Positions 9,049 to 18,416 of a DNA stretch of 64,000 bases are shown here, in pieces. The notes beneath the pieces are model-generated. The model was not told where the DNA came from and searched no databases. It was given only the letters and a program-made list of their open reading frames with translations. The stretch spans positions 1 through 64,000 of the forward strand of contig CAYRFF010000001.1 of NCBI GenBank assembly GCA_964423575.1, written 5' to 3'. The position numbers and the translations under genes were made by a program. The DNA comes from CAYRFF01 sp964423575. GTDB taxonomy: Bacteria > Bacteroidota > Bacteroidia > Chitinophagales > Saprospiraceae. Positions within the stretch are counted from its first letter, which is position 1, and every line of letters begins with the position of its first letter.

Positions 9049-10938
9049 TTATTTTCCTGCTTTGTTTTGCTGTTCTTTCATTGCTTCCTCAAAACGCTCA
9101 GCCCACTTGCTTCTTGGCTTATCCTTAGCTTTTTCTTTACTCTTGGCAAGCTTCTGCTGGATCTTTTCATCATGCAGTACAAACTCCTTAGTAGCAACAG
9201 TCTGGATAATGTTAGTCAGATTGGAGAATAGCAGGTAGCAAGTCAATCCCGCTGCATAACTGTTCAGGAAGAACAGAAACATCAACGGCATGAAGTACTG
9301 CATATTTCTCATCATCTTCATATTCATTCCTCCAGCCATTCCTTCGCCACTCATCTGAGGGTTGATCTTCATGTTATAGTGCGTATAACCTAGAAGCGAC
9401 ACAGCCCATAAGAGTGTGAAAAGACTCACATGCGAGCCATACATCGGTATGTTAAAGGGTAGACTTAAGAAAACATCATAGGACGACAAGTCCGTTGCCC
9501 AGAGGAATCCTGCTTGCCGGAATTCTATCGAGGCGGGGAAAAACCGATATAACGCAAACCATATCGGCATCTGAATAACCATCGGCATACAACCTCCCAG
9601 CGGACTTACACCGTACTCTCTATACAGCTTCATAGTTTCCATCTGAGCACCTTGCTGGTCATCCTTGAATTTATCTTTTATTTTCTTCAATTCCGGTTTC
9701 AGACCTGCCATCATCGTCTGCGACTTCAGCATTTTATAGGTCAGTGGAAATAGAGCCAGTTTTACCAGAATTGTAAGAATGATTATCACCACTCCTTTAC
9801 TCCCCACATATTTGGAAAGGAAAGTAAATAAAGGTCGGATAATCCATCGGTTAATCGTTCCGAAGATACTCCAACCAAAGGGAACGATATCGGAAACGTC
9901 ATTCCCCATTGCCTTTAAAGTCTCAAAGTCATTGGGGCCTATATATAAATCCATCCCGAATCTCTCTGAAACGGGATTGTTGATCTTAAAGCTCAATTCT
10001 GTTGCCGCATATACGAGACTGGAATCTTCTTCTTCTACAGGGTTTACCATGAGGTTAGCTTTCGCAAATGTCTGGTCACTGACTAATGTAGAATTGAAGA
10101 ACTGATTGGAAAAACTTACCCATTTAAGAGGTAAGTCTGGTGCTTTTTTACTTGCTTTTGTCGTGGAAAGGTACTTGGGATCTTTCTCATCTTGCTTATA
10201 GTAAATAGCAGCATAAACCTTCTCGTAAGTGCTGTTTTTCTCAAGTTTGGGCAAGAAGTTTTCCCAAAGGAAATCTATATGACTTCCGCCATCCAGGCCT
10301 GCTACATTATCAAGCTGAATATTGTAATCCAGCAGGTAATCATCTGTCATACGGTATTCCTGTGAAAAGGTTCCTCCACCCGGTAGATTAGCCGTAAACA
10401 CGATTCCATTATTCTCTTGTTTTGCTTTGAAAACGAGATTGGTAGTGAGAACCGGACTTTTTCCCGGGCCTTGCGGAATTAAGTAATTCCAGGTATTTCT
10501 TTGGTCGTGCATCAGGTTTAATGCAGACTTGACATCTTCGTTTTTCTCCCCGGCAGCGACAGCCTGGTATTCCTTGAGATTTACGCCGGTAATTTTTCCA
10601 CCTTTATTGGAGAAGCTGATCGTGACTTTATCATTTTCAAGAGTATAGATTTCTTCCTGAATTGCAGGTGCCACCGGTACGGAATCAATCCTGGTGCTAT
10701 CCGCTAAATCTTGACTTAGCCCTTGCTCACCTCCGGCAAGCGGAGTCCTTGCAGAAAGCGAATCCTGTACTTGAAACGGTGCTTCTTCCAGACCCTCCAG
10801 CGCAGATTCAACCTGTGCTATAGAATCCTGCATTCTCTTCTGTGCTTCTATTTCCTCCTGACTGGGAGCTTGCATCTGTGCCCAGACGTAAAAGAGCACA
10901 AATATCAATATTAAACCTATCAGCGATTTTCTATCCAT
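9049..10938 (-). CDS. yidC: Membrane protein insertase YidC
   Basis: This is the gram-negative type of YidC. An N-terminal transmembrane anchor (MDRKSLIGLILIFVLFYVWA) is followed by a large periplasmic beta domain (about residues 90-340) and the five-helix C-terminal core with VIIILTILVKLALFPLTYKM and GGCMPMVIQMPIWFALYRFF. It ends in a lysine-rich cytoplasmic tail. It inserts proteins into the inner membrane alone or with SecYEG. The reading frame is open 16 codons further upstream, but the ATG at 10936-10938 puts the anchor at residue 1 as in all family members and is preferred. ffh, the targeting partner of this pathway, lies nearby and is read divergently. Confidence 0.95.
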   Translation of the reverse strand: MDRKSLIGLILIFVLFYVWAQMQAPSQEEIEAQKRMQDSIAQVESALEGLEEAPFQVQDSLSARTPLAGGEQGLSQDLADSTRIDSVPVAPAIQEEIYTLENDKVTISFSNKGGKITGVNLKEYQAVAAGEKNEDVKSALNLMHDQRNTWNYLIPQGPGKSPVLTTNLVFKAKQENNGIVFTANLPGGGTFSQEYRMTDDYLLDYNIQLDNVAGLDGGSHIDFLWENFLPKLEKNSTYEKVYAAIYYKQDEKDPKYLSTTKASKKAPDLPLKWVSFSNQFFNSTLVSDQTFAKANLMVNPVEEEDSSLVYAATELSFKINNPVSERFGMDLYIGPNDFETLKAMGNDVSDIVPFGWSIFGTINRWIIRPLFTFLSKYVGSKGVVIIILTILVKLALFPLTYKMLKSQTMMAGLKPELKKIKDKFKDDQQGAQMETMKLYREYGVSPLGGCMPMVIQMPIWFALYRFFPASIEFRQAGFLWATDLSSYDVFLSLPFNIPMYGSHVSLFTLLWAVSLLGYTHYNMKINPQMSGEGMAGGMNMKMMRNMQYFMPLMFLFFLNSYAAGLTCYLLFSNLTNIIQTVATKEFVLHDEKIQQKLAKSKEKAKDKPRSKWAERFEEAMKEQQNKAGK

Positions 10939-11000
10939 ACCAATTCTTCTGTTTTTATAAAATGATTCACTCAGGGAGCTAGTCATTTCATGAGCAAGCG

Positions 11001-11008
11001 CAAATGTA
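11001..11008 (-). promoter_or_regulatory. yidC: Possible -7 box (TACATTTG) of the yidC promoter
   Basis: Read on the minus strand, 11008-11001 is TACATTTG, matching the Bacteroidota -7 consensus TAnnTTTG, 62 bp before the yidC start codon. No convincing TTG is found 19-21 bp further upstream, so the assignment is weaker than for ffh, paaE and the M1 peptidase. Confidence 0.35.
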
Positions 11009-11056
11009 CGATTTTGTAAGTGTTATTTAAGGATATTAATAAAGAAATACGATAAA

Positions 11057-11530
11057 TTGCACAGCTTATACGATGAAGAATCATATAGCTCAAGTAAAGC
11101 AAAAGAAAAATCTCCTGCACAAATGAGGGAAAACTGGGAAAATGCTTACCGAAATGCAATTTACTTTATAGAACAACCTTCTTTCAGCCTGAGGATAGAT
11201 GAGCGAAATGAAGCCTGGAATCGTTATTGTCACATAAATGGAATAGACTATTATGCTCTGGTTACGCCTTTTAATCCGGGTAGTAGATTGAGTACAGTTG
11301 AGGAAAACAATCGGAAGCTTTTAGACTTTTGCGAAAGCATAAAAAGAGATAATGTGAACTCTTACTTCTATCGCTCTATCGATCCAAATTATGAATGGCC
11401 TGATGAAATCGGATTGGTTTTATTAAATGTAAAGCCGGAATACGCGTATAAATGCGCAAAAAAGTACGGACAGAACGCATTTGCGGAAGCTAAAACAGGA
11501 CAATCGTTAAAACTATCCTGGTTGATTTGA
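11057..11530 (+). CDS. DUF3293 domain-containing protein
   Basis: The product of about 157 residues carries the DUF3293 features: YYALVTPFNPGSRLS (equivalent to the family's TAYNP block), SEEN-type charged helix, SIDPNYEWPDEIGLVLLNV and the C-terminal KKYGQNAFA. The function of this family is unknown. The start is uncertain. The frame is open upstream, the first listed start at 11057 is a TTG, and the first ATG is at 11123 (giving 135 residues beginning MRENWENAYRN), which still contains the whole domain. A GCTTNCGCAAAT-type motif lies at 11478-11490 inside the gene. The gene ends inside the ffh promoter. Confidence 0.75.
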   Translation: MHSLYDEESYSSSKAKEKSPAQMRENWENAYRNAIYFIEQPSFSLRIDERNEAWNRYCHINGIDYYALVTPFNPGSRLSTVEENNRKLLDFCESIKRDNVNSYFYRSIDPNYEWPDEIGLVLLNVKPEYAYKCAKKYGQNAFAEAKTGQSLKLSWLI

Positions 11531-11557
11531 GAGAAACCTATTAAATAAGTATCTTTG
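11526..11557 (+). promoter_or_regulatory. ffh: ffh promoter, TTTG-N20-TATCTTTG
   Basis: TTTG at 11526-11529 and TATCTTTG at 11550-11557 are separated by exactly 20 bp. This matches the Bacteroidota primary sigma consensus (TTTG, 19-21 bp, TAnnTTTG). The ffh start codon is 31 bp downstream of the -7 box, giving a short leader. The -33 box overlaps the end of the DUF3293 gene. Confidence 0.65.
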
Positions 11558-11588
11558 TGGCTCAAATAACTAAAAGATAGATTTACAC

Positions 11589-12944
11589 ATGTTTGAAAGT
11601 CTTAATGAGAGGTTGGAAGGCGCGTTTAAGAGCCTGAAAGGTGAAGCGAAACTGACGGATGTTAATATTGCAGAATCGATAAAAGAGATACGACGCGCGC
11701 TAGTGGCGGCGGACGTGAATTATAAAATTGCCAAGGATTTTACAGAGACTGTAAAGGAAAAGGCACTGGGTGAAGAAAACCGTCTTTCCAAGGTTAAGCC
11801 CGGGGAATTAATGGTTAAAATTGTTCAGGATGAACTCGTCGAATTGATGGGTGGTGATTCCGTGGGCATAGATATTTCAGGGAATCCTGGACTTATTCTT
11901 ATTGCCGGTCTACAAGGATCGGGAAAAACGACCTTTTCAGGGAAGCTTGCCTACAGACTTAAGAACAAGGACAGAAAGAAGCCATTACTGGTAGCTTGTG
12001 ACGTCTATAGACCTGCGGCGATTGATCAGCTTACAGTGCTGGCCAATCAGATAGGAGTTGATATCTACAAGGAACCGGATAATAAAAACCCAGTTGAGAT
12101 TGCTGAGAATGCACTGGTTTATGCCAAGCAGAACAAAATAGACGTTGTCATAGTCGATACGGCGGGTCGTACAGCTATTGATGAGGCGATGATGGAGGAA
12201 ATCGGGAATCTGAAAGAAAGTCTGATGCCTTCTGAAACCTTGTTTGTCGTAGACTCTATGACAGGCCAGGACGCCGTGAATACCGCTGCAGCCTTCAATG
12301 ATAAAATTGACTTTGATGGAGTTGTCCTTACCAAGCTCGATGGTGATACCAGAGGTGGTGCGGCTCTATCCATTAAATATACGGTAGGAAAGCCGATTAA
12401 ATTTATATCTCAGGGAGAGAAAATGGATACTCTGGATGTCTTCCATCCGGATAGAATGGCTCAGAGAATTCTGGGAATGGGGGATATCGTTTCCTTTGTT
12501 GAGAAGGCACAGGAACAATTTGATGAAAAGGAAGCTAAGAAGCTAGAGAGCAAAATCAAGAAGAACACCTTTGATTTCAACGACTTCCTGTCTCAGATGA
12601 ATCAAATCAAGAAAATGGGTGACCTTAAGGGCCTTATGAGTATGATTCCGGGAATGAGCAAGCTAACAAAGAACCTTGATGTAGATGATTCTGCATTTTC
12701 CAAAGTGGAATCTATTATTCAGTCAATGACGCCGGAAGAACGCGCTAATCCTAATCTTATCGATATGAGCAGAAAGCGTAGAATTGCCAAAGGGTCCGGA
12801 CATAGTATGATGGAGGTGAATCAGTTTATCAAGCAATTCCATCAGATGAGGAAAATGATGCATTCAATGAGTAAGTCCAAGGGAATGGGGGCACTCGTCA
12901 ATCAGATGATGGGCGGAGGCGGAGGAAGCAAATTCTCATTTTAA
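11589..12944 (+). CDS. ffh: Signal recognition particle protein Ffh
   Basis: The 451-residue GTPase subunit of the signal recognition particle binds 4.5S RNA and signal sequences of nascent membrane proteins and docks on FtsY. Visible parts are the N domain (about 1-90), the NG domain with P-loop GLQGSGKTT (about residues 108-116), VDTAGR and TKLDGDTRGG, and a methionine-rich M domain (about 330-451) ending in a glycine run (MMGGGGGSKFSF). Length is normal. It has its own promoter just upstream and is followed after 27 bp by the PrsW-like gene, probably in one transcript. Confidence 0.97.
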   Translation: MFESLNERLEGAFKSLKGEAKLTDVNIAESIKEIRRALVAADVNYKIAKDFTETVKEKALGEENRLSKVKPGELMVKIVQDELVELMGGDSVGIDISGNPGLILIAGLQGSGKTTFSGKLAYRLKNKDRKKPLLVACDVYRPAAIDQLTVLANQIGVDIYKEPDNKNPVEIAENALVYAKQNKIDVVIVDTAGRTAIDEAMMEEIGNLKESLMPSETLFVVDSMTGQDAVNTAAAFNDKIDFDGVVLTKLDGDTRGGAALSIKYTVGKPIKFISQGEKMDTLDVFHPDRMAQRILGMGDIVSFVEKAQEQFDEKEAKKLESKIKKNTFDFNDFLSQMNQIKKMGDLKGLMSMIPGMSKLTKNLDVDDSAFSKVESIIQSMTPEERANPNLIDMSRKRRIAKGSGHSMMEVNQFIKQFHQMRKMMHSMSKSKGMGALVNQMMGGGGGSKFSF

Positions 12945-12971
12945 TGTGATTGACTTTTAAGCTTATATTCC

Positions 12972-13676
12972 ATGTTTGAGATTTTGACATTGCTGGGATT
13001 AGCTGTTGCTCCGGCAATCTATCTCGCTATTGTCATATATGGATACGATAAGTATGACAGGGAACCTAAGACAATTCTTTTCTTTGCGTTTATTTTAGGA
13101 GGACTCAGTACTATTCCTGCGGTAGCTATGGAGACTGCCTGGGTGGGAATGGGATACGATGGAAGCAGCTCAATTTATGCGATGCTTTTTTTTTCTGTAA
13201 TTGTTATTGGTTTCAGTGAGGAAATATCCAAGTTTATCATGGTCAGGCTTCATGCCTATAAGAATCCGGCATTTAGCGAGCCTTTTGACGGCATAGTATA
13301 TGGTGCATTTGTCGCGCTGGGTTTTGCTACTCTTGAGAATATACTTTACGTGATGCAGTATGGTTATGGGACCGGTGTTATGAGAATGTTTACAGCAGTA
13401 CCGGCGCACTATGCATTTGGTGTTATTATGGGATATTATGTAGGGAAGGCAAAATTCAATATGAAATATAGTGTATTCCTTATGGCTGTTGGAGTTCTCT
13501 TTGCTACTGTGCTTCACGGTGCTTATGATTTTTTTATCCTTCAGGAAGATTATCCGGGGCTTGCAATATTTACTTTCGTGATTCTTATTTTAAGCTGGCG
13601 CCTCAGTAAGAGGGCAATACGGTCTATGCAGAAAGGCAGCAAATTCCGCTTTCATAAAAGGAATGAATTTGTCTAG
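12972..13676 (+). CDS. PrsW family intramembrane metalloprotease
   Basis: The 234-residue protein has about eight hydrophobic helices. It carries the motifs of the PrsW/CPBP-like intramembrane protease superfamily: SEEISKF (EExxK) near residue 82, FDGIVYGAFVALGFATLEN near 105-123, AHYAFGVIMGY near 143 and VLHGAYDF near 178. The conserved Glu and His residues are the presumed metal ligands. In Bacillus, PrsW cleaves an anti-sigma factor. The substrate here is unknown. It follows ffh closely on the same strand. Confidence 0.85.
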   Translation: MFEILTLLGLAVAPAIYLAIVIYGYDKYDREPKTILFFAFILGGLSTIPAVAMETAWVGMGYDGSSSIYAMLFFSVIVIGFSEEISKFIMVRLHAYKNPAFSEPFDGIVYGAFVALGFATLENILYVMQYGYGTGVMRMFTAVPAHYAFGVIMGYYVGKAKFNMKYSVFLMAVGVLFATVLHGAYDFFILQEDYPGLAIFTFVILILSWRLSKRAIRSMQKGSKFRFHKRNEFV

Positions 13677-13822
13677 GGATATTCTCCTTTCCTTGACATA
13701 TTGTGCTGACAGAATTAAGTACCTCTCGAGCTCTTGTAGATAAAATAATAGTTAAATGTCTGTTTATACTTGACAAAGTAGTTAAGGCTTATTAAATTAG
13801 TTGCGAACTAAAATTATCTGTT

Positions 13823-16800
13823 ATGCAAAGACTTCTACTTATTCTATTTTCTGTTGTGCTTTTTATGGGTATTACTCACGAAGTAAAAGCACAATTACCT
13901 CCGGGCTCTACTGCACCGGATTGGACTTTAACTGATTTGGACGGAAATTCACATCATCTATACAGTATGTTGGATGAGGGGAAAACTGTGTTTATAGAAC
14001 TTTCTGCAACATGGTGTGGTCCTTGCTGGAATTATCATAATTCCGGAGCTTTCAATAACCTGTGGACGCAATATGGGCCCAATGGAACTGACGAAGTACG
14101 TGTTTTCTTTATCGAAGCTGATTTGAGTACAAATGAAGCCTGTCTTTATGGACCGTCAGGCTGTAACGGAACGACTCATGGCGATTGGGTTACGGGAACA
14201 TTGTTTCCTATAATTAACCTTACTTCTTCTAACGGACCTACAATTCCTGCCCAATATCAGCTGTCATATTTTCCTACGATTTATGCAATCTGCCCCAACC
14301 GTAAAATTTATGAGGCGGGACAAAGACAGACAGCAGGGTTGGCTGAATATATCAACTCATGTCCGTTTGATTTGGAGAGCATAGTTGGTAGTGAACTAGA
14401 TTGTTATGAATCTGCTGATGGAACAATAGAACTTGAATACTTTGCAGGAACTCAGCCGGTTTCCTTTAAATGGAGTAATGGCGCTACCACTCAGAACCTG
14501 GAAAATTTAACGCCGGGAGTGTATACGGTAACGGCAACAGAGAAAAATCAAATGAAATTTACAGCTTCTGTTGAAGTATTAGGGCCTGATCCATTTGTAG
14601 CAGAGCTTGAAAATAAAGGAGATATTAATTGCTTTGGTCAGGGAGACGGATTTATTGAGATAAGTGCATCGGGAGGAACTTCTGGTTATTCCTATCAGTG
14701 GAATACGGGTGCAACAGGATCTGCAATTTATAATCTCTCCGGAGGAACCTATACAGTTACAGTAACTGATGCCAAAGGCTGTACGGATGTATTCTCACAG
14801 ACTATCCATGAGCCGGCGCTGCTGGAGTCTTATGCAGTAGCGGAAATTGCTACTTGTGAAGAAGATAACGGAGTTATAGAAGTAACTACTATCGGTGGGA
14901 CTGAACCATATACTTATGATTTAGGCTTTGGCCCTCAAGGTTCGCCTGTATTCACAAATCTAGCATCCGGGTTCTACACAGTTACAATTACAGACTATAA
15001 TGGTTGTGTTAATTTTGAAACTCTGGAAATTGAAGAATTCCCGGCCCCGGTAATTGTAATAGATGCTGAGGAATATGATCTCCCTTGTAATGGAGATAAT
15101 TTGTTTATAGACGCATCTCAATCTATGACTAACCCCGATTGCTTCTTCCAGTGGGTGACAGTGGGCGGTAATATCGTCTCCGGTGAATACTCACTTATCG
15201 TAGAAGTAAATGCTCCTGGAACATATACTTTATATATCTCGGATATGGAGAGAGATTGTTACAGAGAAGAAACCGTGAGAGTTTATGAAGCTACGGGAAT
15301 ACCTGTGGCACATGCCGGTGCTGAAAAGATGTTGACTTGCGGAGAAGATGAAGTTACTCTTGACGGAAGTCAATCCAGCCAGGGGAATGAGTTCCGATAT
15401 TTATGGACAACAACAAACGGTCATATCGTTTCAGGTGAAACCACTCTTACCCCGACTGTAAGCGCTGCAGGAGATTATACCCTGAAGGTGACAAATGTTC
15501 TTGAAGACTGTGTTGCTACTTCTACTACCACAGTAGTTGCTGATCAGAATTTACCTGACGTAAGAGTATCCAAAGACGGTGATCTCGACTGCGAGGCGTC
15601 AGCAGTTACACTTAGCGGAGAAGGTTCTGAAACAGGTTCTGATATCAATGTCAAATGGACTAACTCAGCCGGAGAGACATTGGGAACAGGATATACACTT
15701 GATGTTACTTCTGCAGGTGTCTATACCTTTACCGTATTAAATACAGAAACTGGTTGTGAAGCAAGCCAGAGTGTTGAAGTATTCGTAAGTGTGGATGCTC
15801 CTGCTATAGAGTTACAGACTCCTGAAATAATAACTTGTGAAAATCCACAAGTAGAAATCACTTCAGATGGTTCTTCTTCCGGTAGTGATTACTCTTATAC
15901 CTGGACTACTACTGATGGAAGTATCGTAGGGGGTAATTCCGGTCAAAGTATTACTGTAGATGCAGCGGGAACTTATATTCTTACGATTAATAATACCAGT
16001 AATGGATGTTCTTCTTCAGCTAGTGTAACAGTAGACGAAGATTTAAATCTACCTGTTGCTGCTTATTCTGAAACTGCGGATAATCTGACTGTGAATTTCA
16101 CTAGTGAGTCCTCCGGAAACCCAAGTGCTTATCTGTGGGAATTCGGTGATGGAAATACTTCTACCGAAGCCAATCCAACGCATACTTACGCAAGCGACAA
16201 TACTTACGAAGTATGTCTGACGATTACCAATGAATGCGGTACAGATAAAACTTGCAAGTACCTTTCAGTTTCAATCAGTAATATAGGGGTTGGTGGTACT
16301 GTAGGTCATGTATTGTGCTATGGCGATTATAGCGGCACAATCGAACTGCAAGTAGAAGCAGGGGATTTAGATGATTATACTTTTGAATGGGACGATGGCG
16401 AAACTGGTGCAGTAAGAGAGGGCCTTAGCGCCGGAACGTACACTGTAACTGTAACAGGACCGGGCGGAGCTCAAGAAACCAAGACATATACTATTTACGA
16501 GCCGGATGCGCTTGCAGTAAGTACTGAAGTTGTCGATGTACTCTGCCATGGTGAACTGGATGGTTATGTAAAAGTAAACGTTGCAGGAGGAGTAGAACCA
16601 TACAGTTATAACTGGAGTAATGACCTGGAAAATAATTCAGCGGATAATCTGGATATAGGCGCCGGGTTATATTCAGTGACGATTACTGATGCCAATGGCT
16701 GCGTATATATTATTGAAGAGATTGAAATAGATCAGCCGGAAAAACTGAGTGTTGAAGCTGAAGTTGTCGATGTACTTTGTCATGGTGATATCGATGGTGA

Positions 16801-17686
16801 GATCACAATATCCGTTGGTGGAGGAGTGCTGCCTTATGAGTATGAGTGGAGCAATGGCTGGACTGAAAGTGATCTGCATGGATTGCCTGCAGGCAAGTAT
16901 TCATTGACAGTTACCGATGCTAACAACTGTACTGTAGTTTATAATAATATTGAGGTAGTTCAGCCCGGCAATATCGAATTGCTCGCAGATATCACCGATG
17001 TTAAATGTTATGGTGATGCTACAGGTGAGATTCTTGCTCAGATTGAAGGAGGAGTTGCTCCGTTTGTTTTTGAATGGAATAACGGTAATGCAGACGAAAG
17101 AATTTCTGGCTTGACTGCAGGTGAATACTCATTAACGGTTACAGACGATAATTCCTGTGTGAAGACCTTCAACAATATTGAGGTTAAAGAACCGACTGAA
17201 ATAGTCTTGGATGATGTAAGTATGAATGAAGAAACGGATAATAATTCGATCAGTATTGCTGTAAGCGGTGGGGTAGAACCATATACTTACAAGTGGAACA
17301 ACGGTGCTAATACATCTGAATTGACAGGCCTGCCTGATGGCAAATATTCTGTAGAAGTAACAGACGCCAATGGCTGTATCGTTGAGTTTGGTCCGTTCCA
17401 ATTGGGTGAAACGACCAGAACTATGGATATAGAAGGCCTTCAGACCTTCCGTCTATTCCCCAATCCGGCAAATGACATTATCCGTATTGATATAGATCTG
17501 AATTACAGCGCTGAAATGACTGTTGAGATTATCAATAGCCTTGGACAGGCAATGCATAGAGATAATTTTACAGGAAATACGATTAAGAGCAGTATAGATG
17601 TTTCATCTTACAGTTCCGGAATCTACTTCCTGAAACTCAGTACCGATAAAGGTGTAAGCACTAAGTCCTTTATCATCAGTAAATAA
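13823..17686 (+). CDS. T9SS cargo: thioredoxin-fold, PKD and SprB-repeat protein
   Basis: The 1287-residue secreted protein has a signal peptide at 1-24 and a thioredoxin-like domain (about 25-185) with an intact CGPC active site at 65-68. SprB-type repeats follow (CYESADGTIEL, CFGQGDGFIEI), then Ig/PKD-like modules in the middle and a clear PKD domain near 750-820 (WEFGDGNTSTEANPTHTY). A second block of four or five SprB repeats (VLCHGELDG, VLCHGDIDG, VKCYGDATG, each ending in YSxxVTDANxC) comes next. A type A T9SS sorting domain (about 1210-1287: FRLFPNPANDIIRID and GIYFLKLST) closes it. It is probably exported by Sec, crosses the outer membrane by T9SS and is attached to the surface or released. 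SprB repeats are adhesin-like. A redox-active thioredoxin head on such a stalk is unusual. The last gene-free bases (13677-13822) hold no clear promoter. Confidence 0.9.
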   Translation: MQRLLLILFSVVLFMGITHEVKAQLPPGSTAPDWTLTDLDGNSHHLYSMLDEGKTVFIELSATWCGPCWNYHNSGAFNNLWTQYGPNGTDEVRVFFIEADLSTNEACLYGPSGCNGTTHGDWVTGTLFPIINLTSSNGPTIPAQYQLSYFPTIYAICPNRKIYEAGQRQTAGLAEYINSCPFDLESIVGSELDCYESADGTIELEYFAGTQPVSFKWSNGATTQNLENLTPGVYTVTATEKNQMKFTASVEVLGPDPFVAELENKGDINCFGQGDGFIEISASGGTSGYSYQWNTGATGSAIYNLSGGTYTVTVTDAKGCTDVFSQTIHEPALLESYAVAEIATCEEDNGVIEVTTIGGTEPYTYDLGFGPQGSPVFTNLASGFYTVTITDYNGCVNFETLEIEEFPAPVIVIDAEEYDLPCNGDNLFIDASQSMTNPDCFFQWVTVGGNIVSGEYSLIVEVNAPGTYTLYISDMERDCYREETVRVYEATGIPVAHAGAEKMLTCGEDEVTLDGSQSSQGNEFRYLWTTTNGHIVSGETTLTPTVSAAGDYTLKVTNVLEDCVATSTTTVVADQNLPDVRVSKDGDLDCEASAVTLSGEGSETGSDINVKWTNSAGETLGTGYTLDVTSAGVYTFTVLNTETGCEASQSVEVFVSVDAPAIELQTPEIITCENPQVEITSDGSSSGSDYSYTWTTTDGSIVGGNSGQSITVDAAGTYILTINNTSNGCSSSASVTVDEDLNLPVAAYSETADNLTVNFTSESSGNPSAYLWEFGDGNTSTEANPTHTYASDNTYEVCLTITNECGTDKTCKYLSVSISNIGVGGTVGHVLCYGDYSGTIELQVEAGDLDDYTFEWDDGETGAVREGLSAGTYTVTVTGPGGAQETKTYTIYEPDALAVSTEVVDVLCHGELDGYVKVNVAGGVEPYSYNWSNDLENNSADNLDIGAGLYSVTITDANGCVYIIEEIEIDQPEKLSVEAEVVDVLCHGDIDGEITISVGGGVLPYEYEWSNGWTESDLHGLPAGKYSLTVTDANNCTVVYNNIEVVQPGNIELLADITDVKCYGDATGEILAQIEGGVAPFVFEWNNGNADERISGLTAGEYSLTVTDDNSCVKTFNNIEVKEPTEIVLDDVSMNEETDNNSISIAVSGGVEPYTYKWNNGANTSELTGLPDGKYSVEVTDANGCIVEFGPFQLGETTRTMDIEGLQTFRLFPNPANDIIRIDIDLNYSAEMTVEIINSLGQAMHRDNFTGNTIKSSIDVSSYSSGIYFLKLSTDKGVSTKSFIISK

Positions 17687-17714
17687 GAATAAGAGAGATC
17701 TACTTTTGTGAAAT

Positions 17715-17755
17715 TCAGGGTCAGTTTATGTAAATAAGCTGGCCCTGAGTTTTTA
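17715..17755 (+). terminator. Rho-independent terminator after the SprB-repeat gene
   Basis: TCAGGGTCAG at 17715-17724 pairs with CTGGCCCTGA at 17739-17748 (one G-U pair) around a 14-base loop, followed by GTTTTTAT. It lies 29 bp after the stop codon and is a good intrinsic terminator. Confidence 0.8.
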
Positions 17756-17800
17756 TACCTGGTGGGAATGGGTGAAAGGGCTTCTTATTATATGAGCTTG

Positions 17801-18042
17801 GACGCACGGTGGTTATTGAGCGGAACGATATCTTGCTAATGTGTAGGGACGCACGGTGGTTATTGAGCAATACAGCATCTTGCTAATGTGTAGGGACGCA
17901 CGGCCGTGCGTCCCTACACATATCACCGTTACCTTTGCATTCGAAATCGTCCCTACACATTTAAACGTATTACTTTTTGTCGAAATACCCTGCATCCCTG
18001 CACATTCAACTACTACTTTGCAGTCGAAATCGTCCCTACACA
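17801..18042. repeat. Palindrome-centred repeat block (47-bp and about 40-bp repeats)
   Basis: On the left, GACGCACGGTGGTTATTGAGC starts at 17801 and 17848 with a 47-bp period, and a third unit begins at 17895. The third unit runs into a perfect palindrome at 17886-17921 whose left arm is ATGTGTAGGGACGCACGG. On the right, CGTCCCTACACA recurs in inverted orientation near 17909, 17948 and 18030, with a degenerate copy near 17990, each preceded by TCGAAAT, spaced about 39-43 bp. The whole block is thus an inverted arrangement of diverged direct repeats. GTAGGGACGCACGG-type palindromes look like dispersed REP/MITE elements. No gene is present; short open frames here are spurious. Confidence 0.75.
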
Positions 18043-18256
18043 AATAGCGGTTGCTTTTATTTAACCTATTGAAATATATCAATTGGTTGAAAATTGCTCT
18101 ATCTAAATATAATGGCCAAGTGAGAATACACTTTACTCTATATAATTATTCTATTCTAATTTATTTTTGGAATAAAATCCTACAACAGCCATCAAGGGCG
18201 AGGGGACTTTATTTTCGCTATAGAAAGTGATAAAGGAATTACTTGCTGCTATATAA

Positions 18257-18327
18257 TTAACGACACTTAAAATACTCAAAGAGCTCCAGACATTCCTTGC
18301 AGTCATATAGAGCCTTGCAAGGAGTAA
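18257..18327 (-). pseudogene. paaD: Remnant of a second paaD (3' end only)
   Basis: Read on the minus strand, these 71 bases encode TPCKALYDCKECLELFEYF, Lys, Cys, Arg, stop. They align without gaps to the end of the intact paaD at 18910-18980, differing by about eight substitutions. Homology stops abruptly near 18327, where the sequence turns into a T-run. No start or upstream domain exists, so it cannot encode a PaaD. It is either the leftover of a tandem duplication or of an earlier paaD replaced by recombination. The 483-bp lipoprotein gene lies between the remnant and the intact gene. Confidence 0.8.
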
Positions 18328-18416
18328 ACTGACCTTTTTTTTATGAAATCTTATACGTTTAAGAGAAATTTATTACAGCTTACTTGCGTTAGATGTTGTA
18401 GTTTAAATTTATTTCT

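Noticed and set aside
17801..18042. Regularly spaced repeats that look like a small CRISPR array
   Set aside because: Repeat orientation flips at the central palindrome, periods differ (47 and about 40 bp), the repeats are degenerate, the spacers are partly repeated, and no cas genes are in the window.
17813..18082. Open reading frames on both strands within the palindromic repeats (89 and 63 residues)
   Set aside because: They consist of repeat sequence, have no codon bias and no homologous features.
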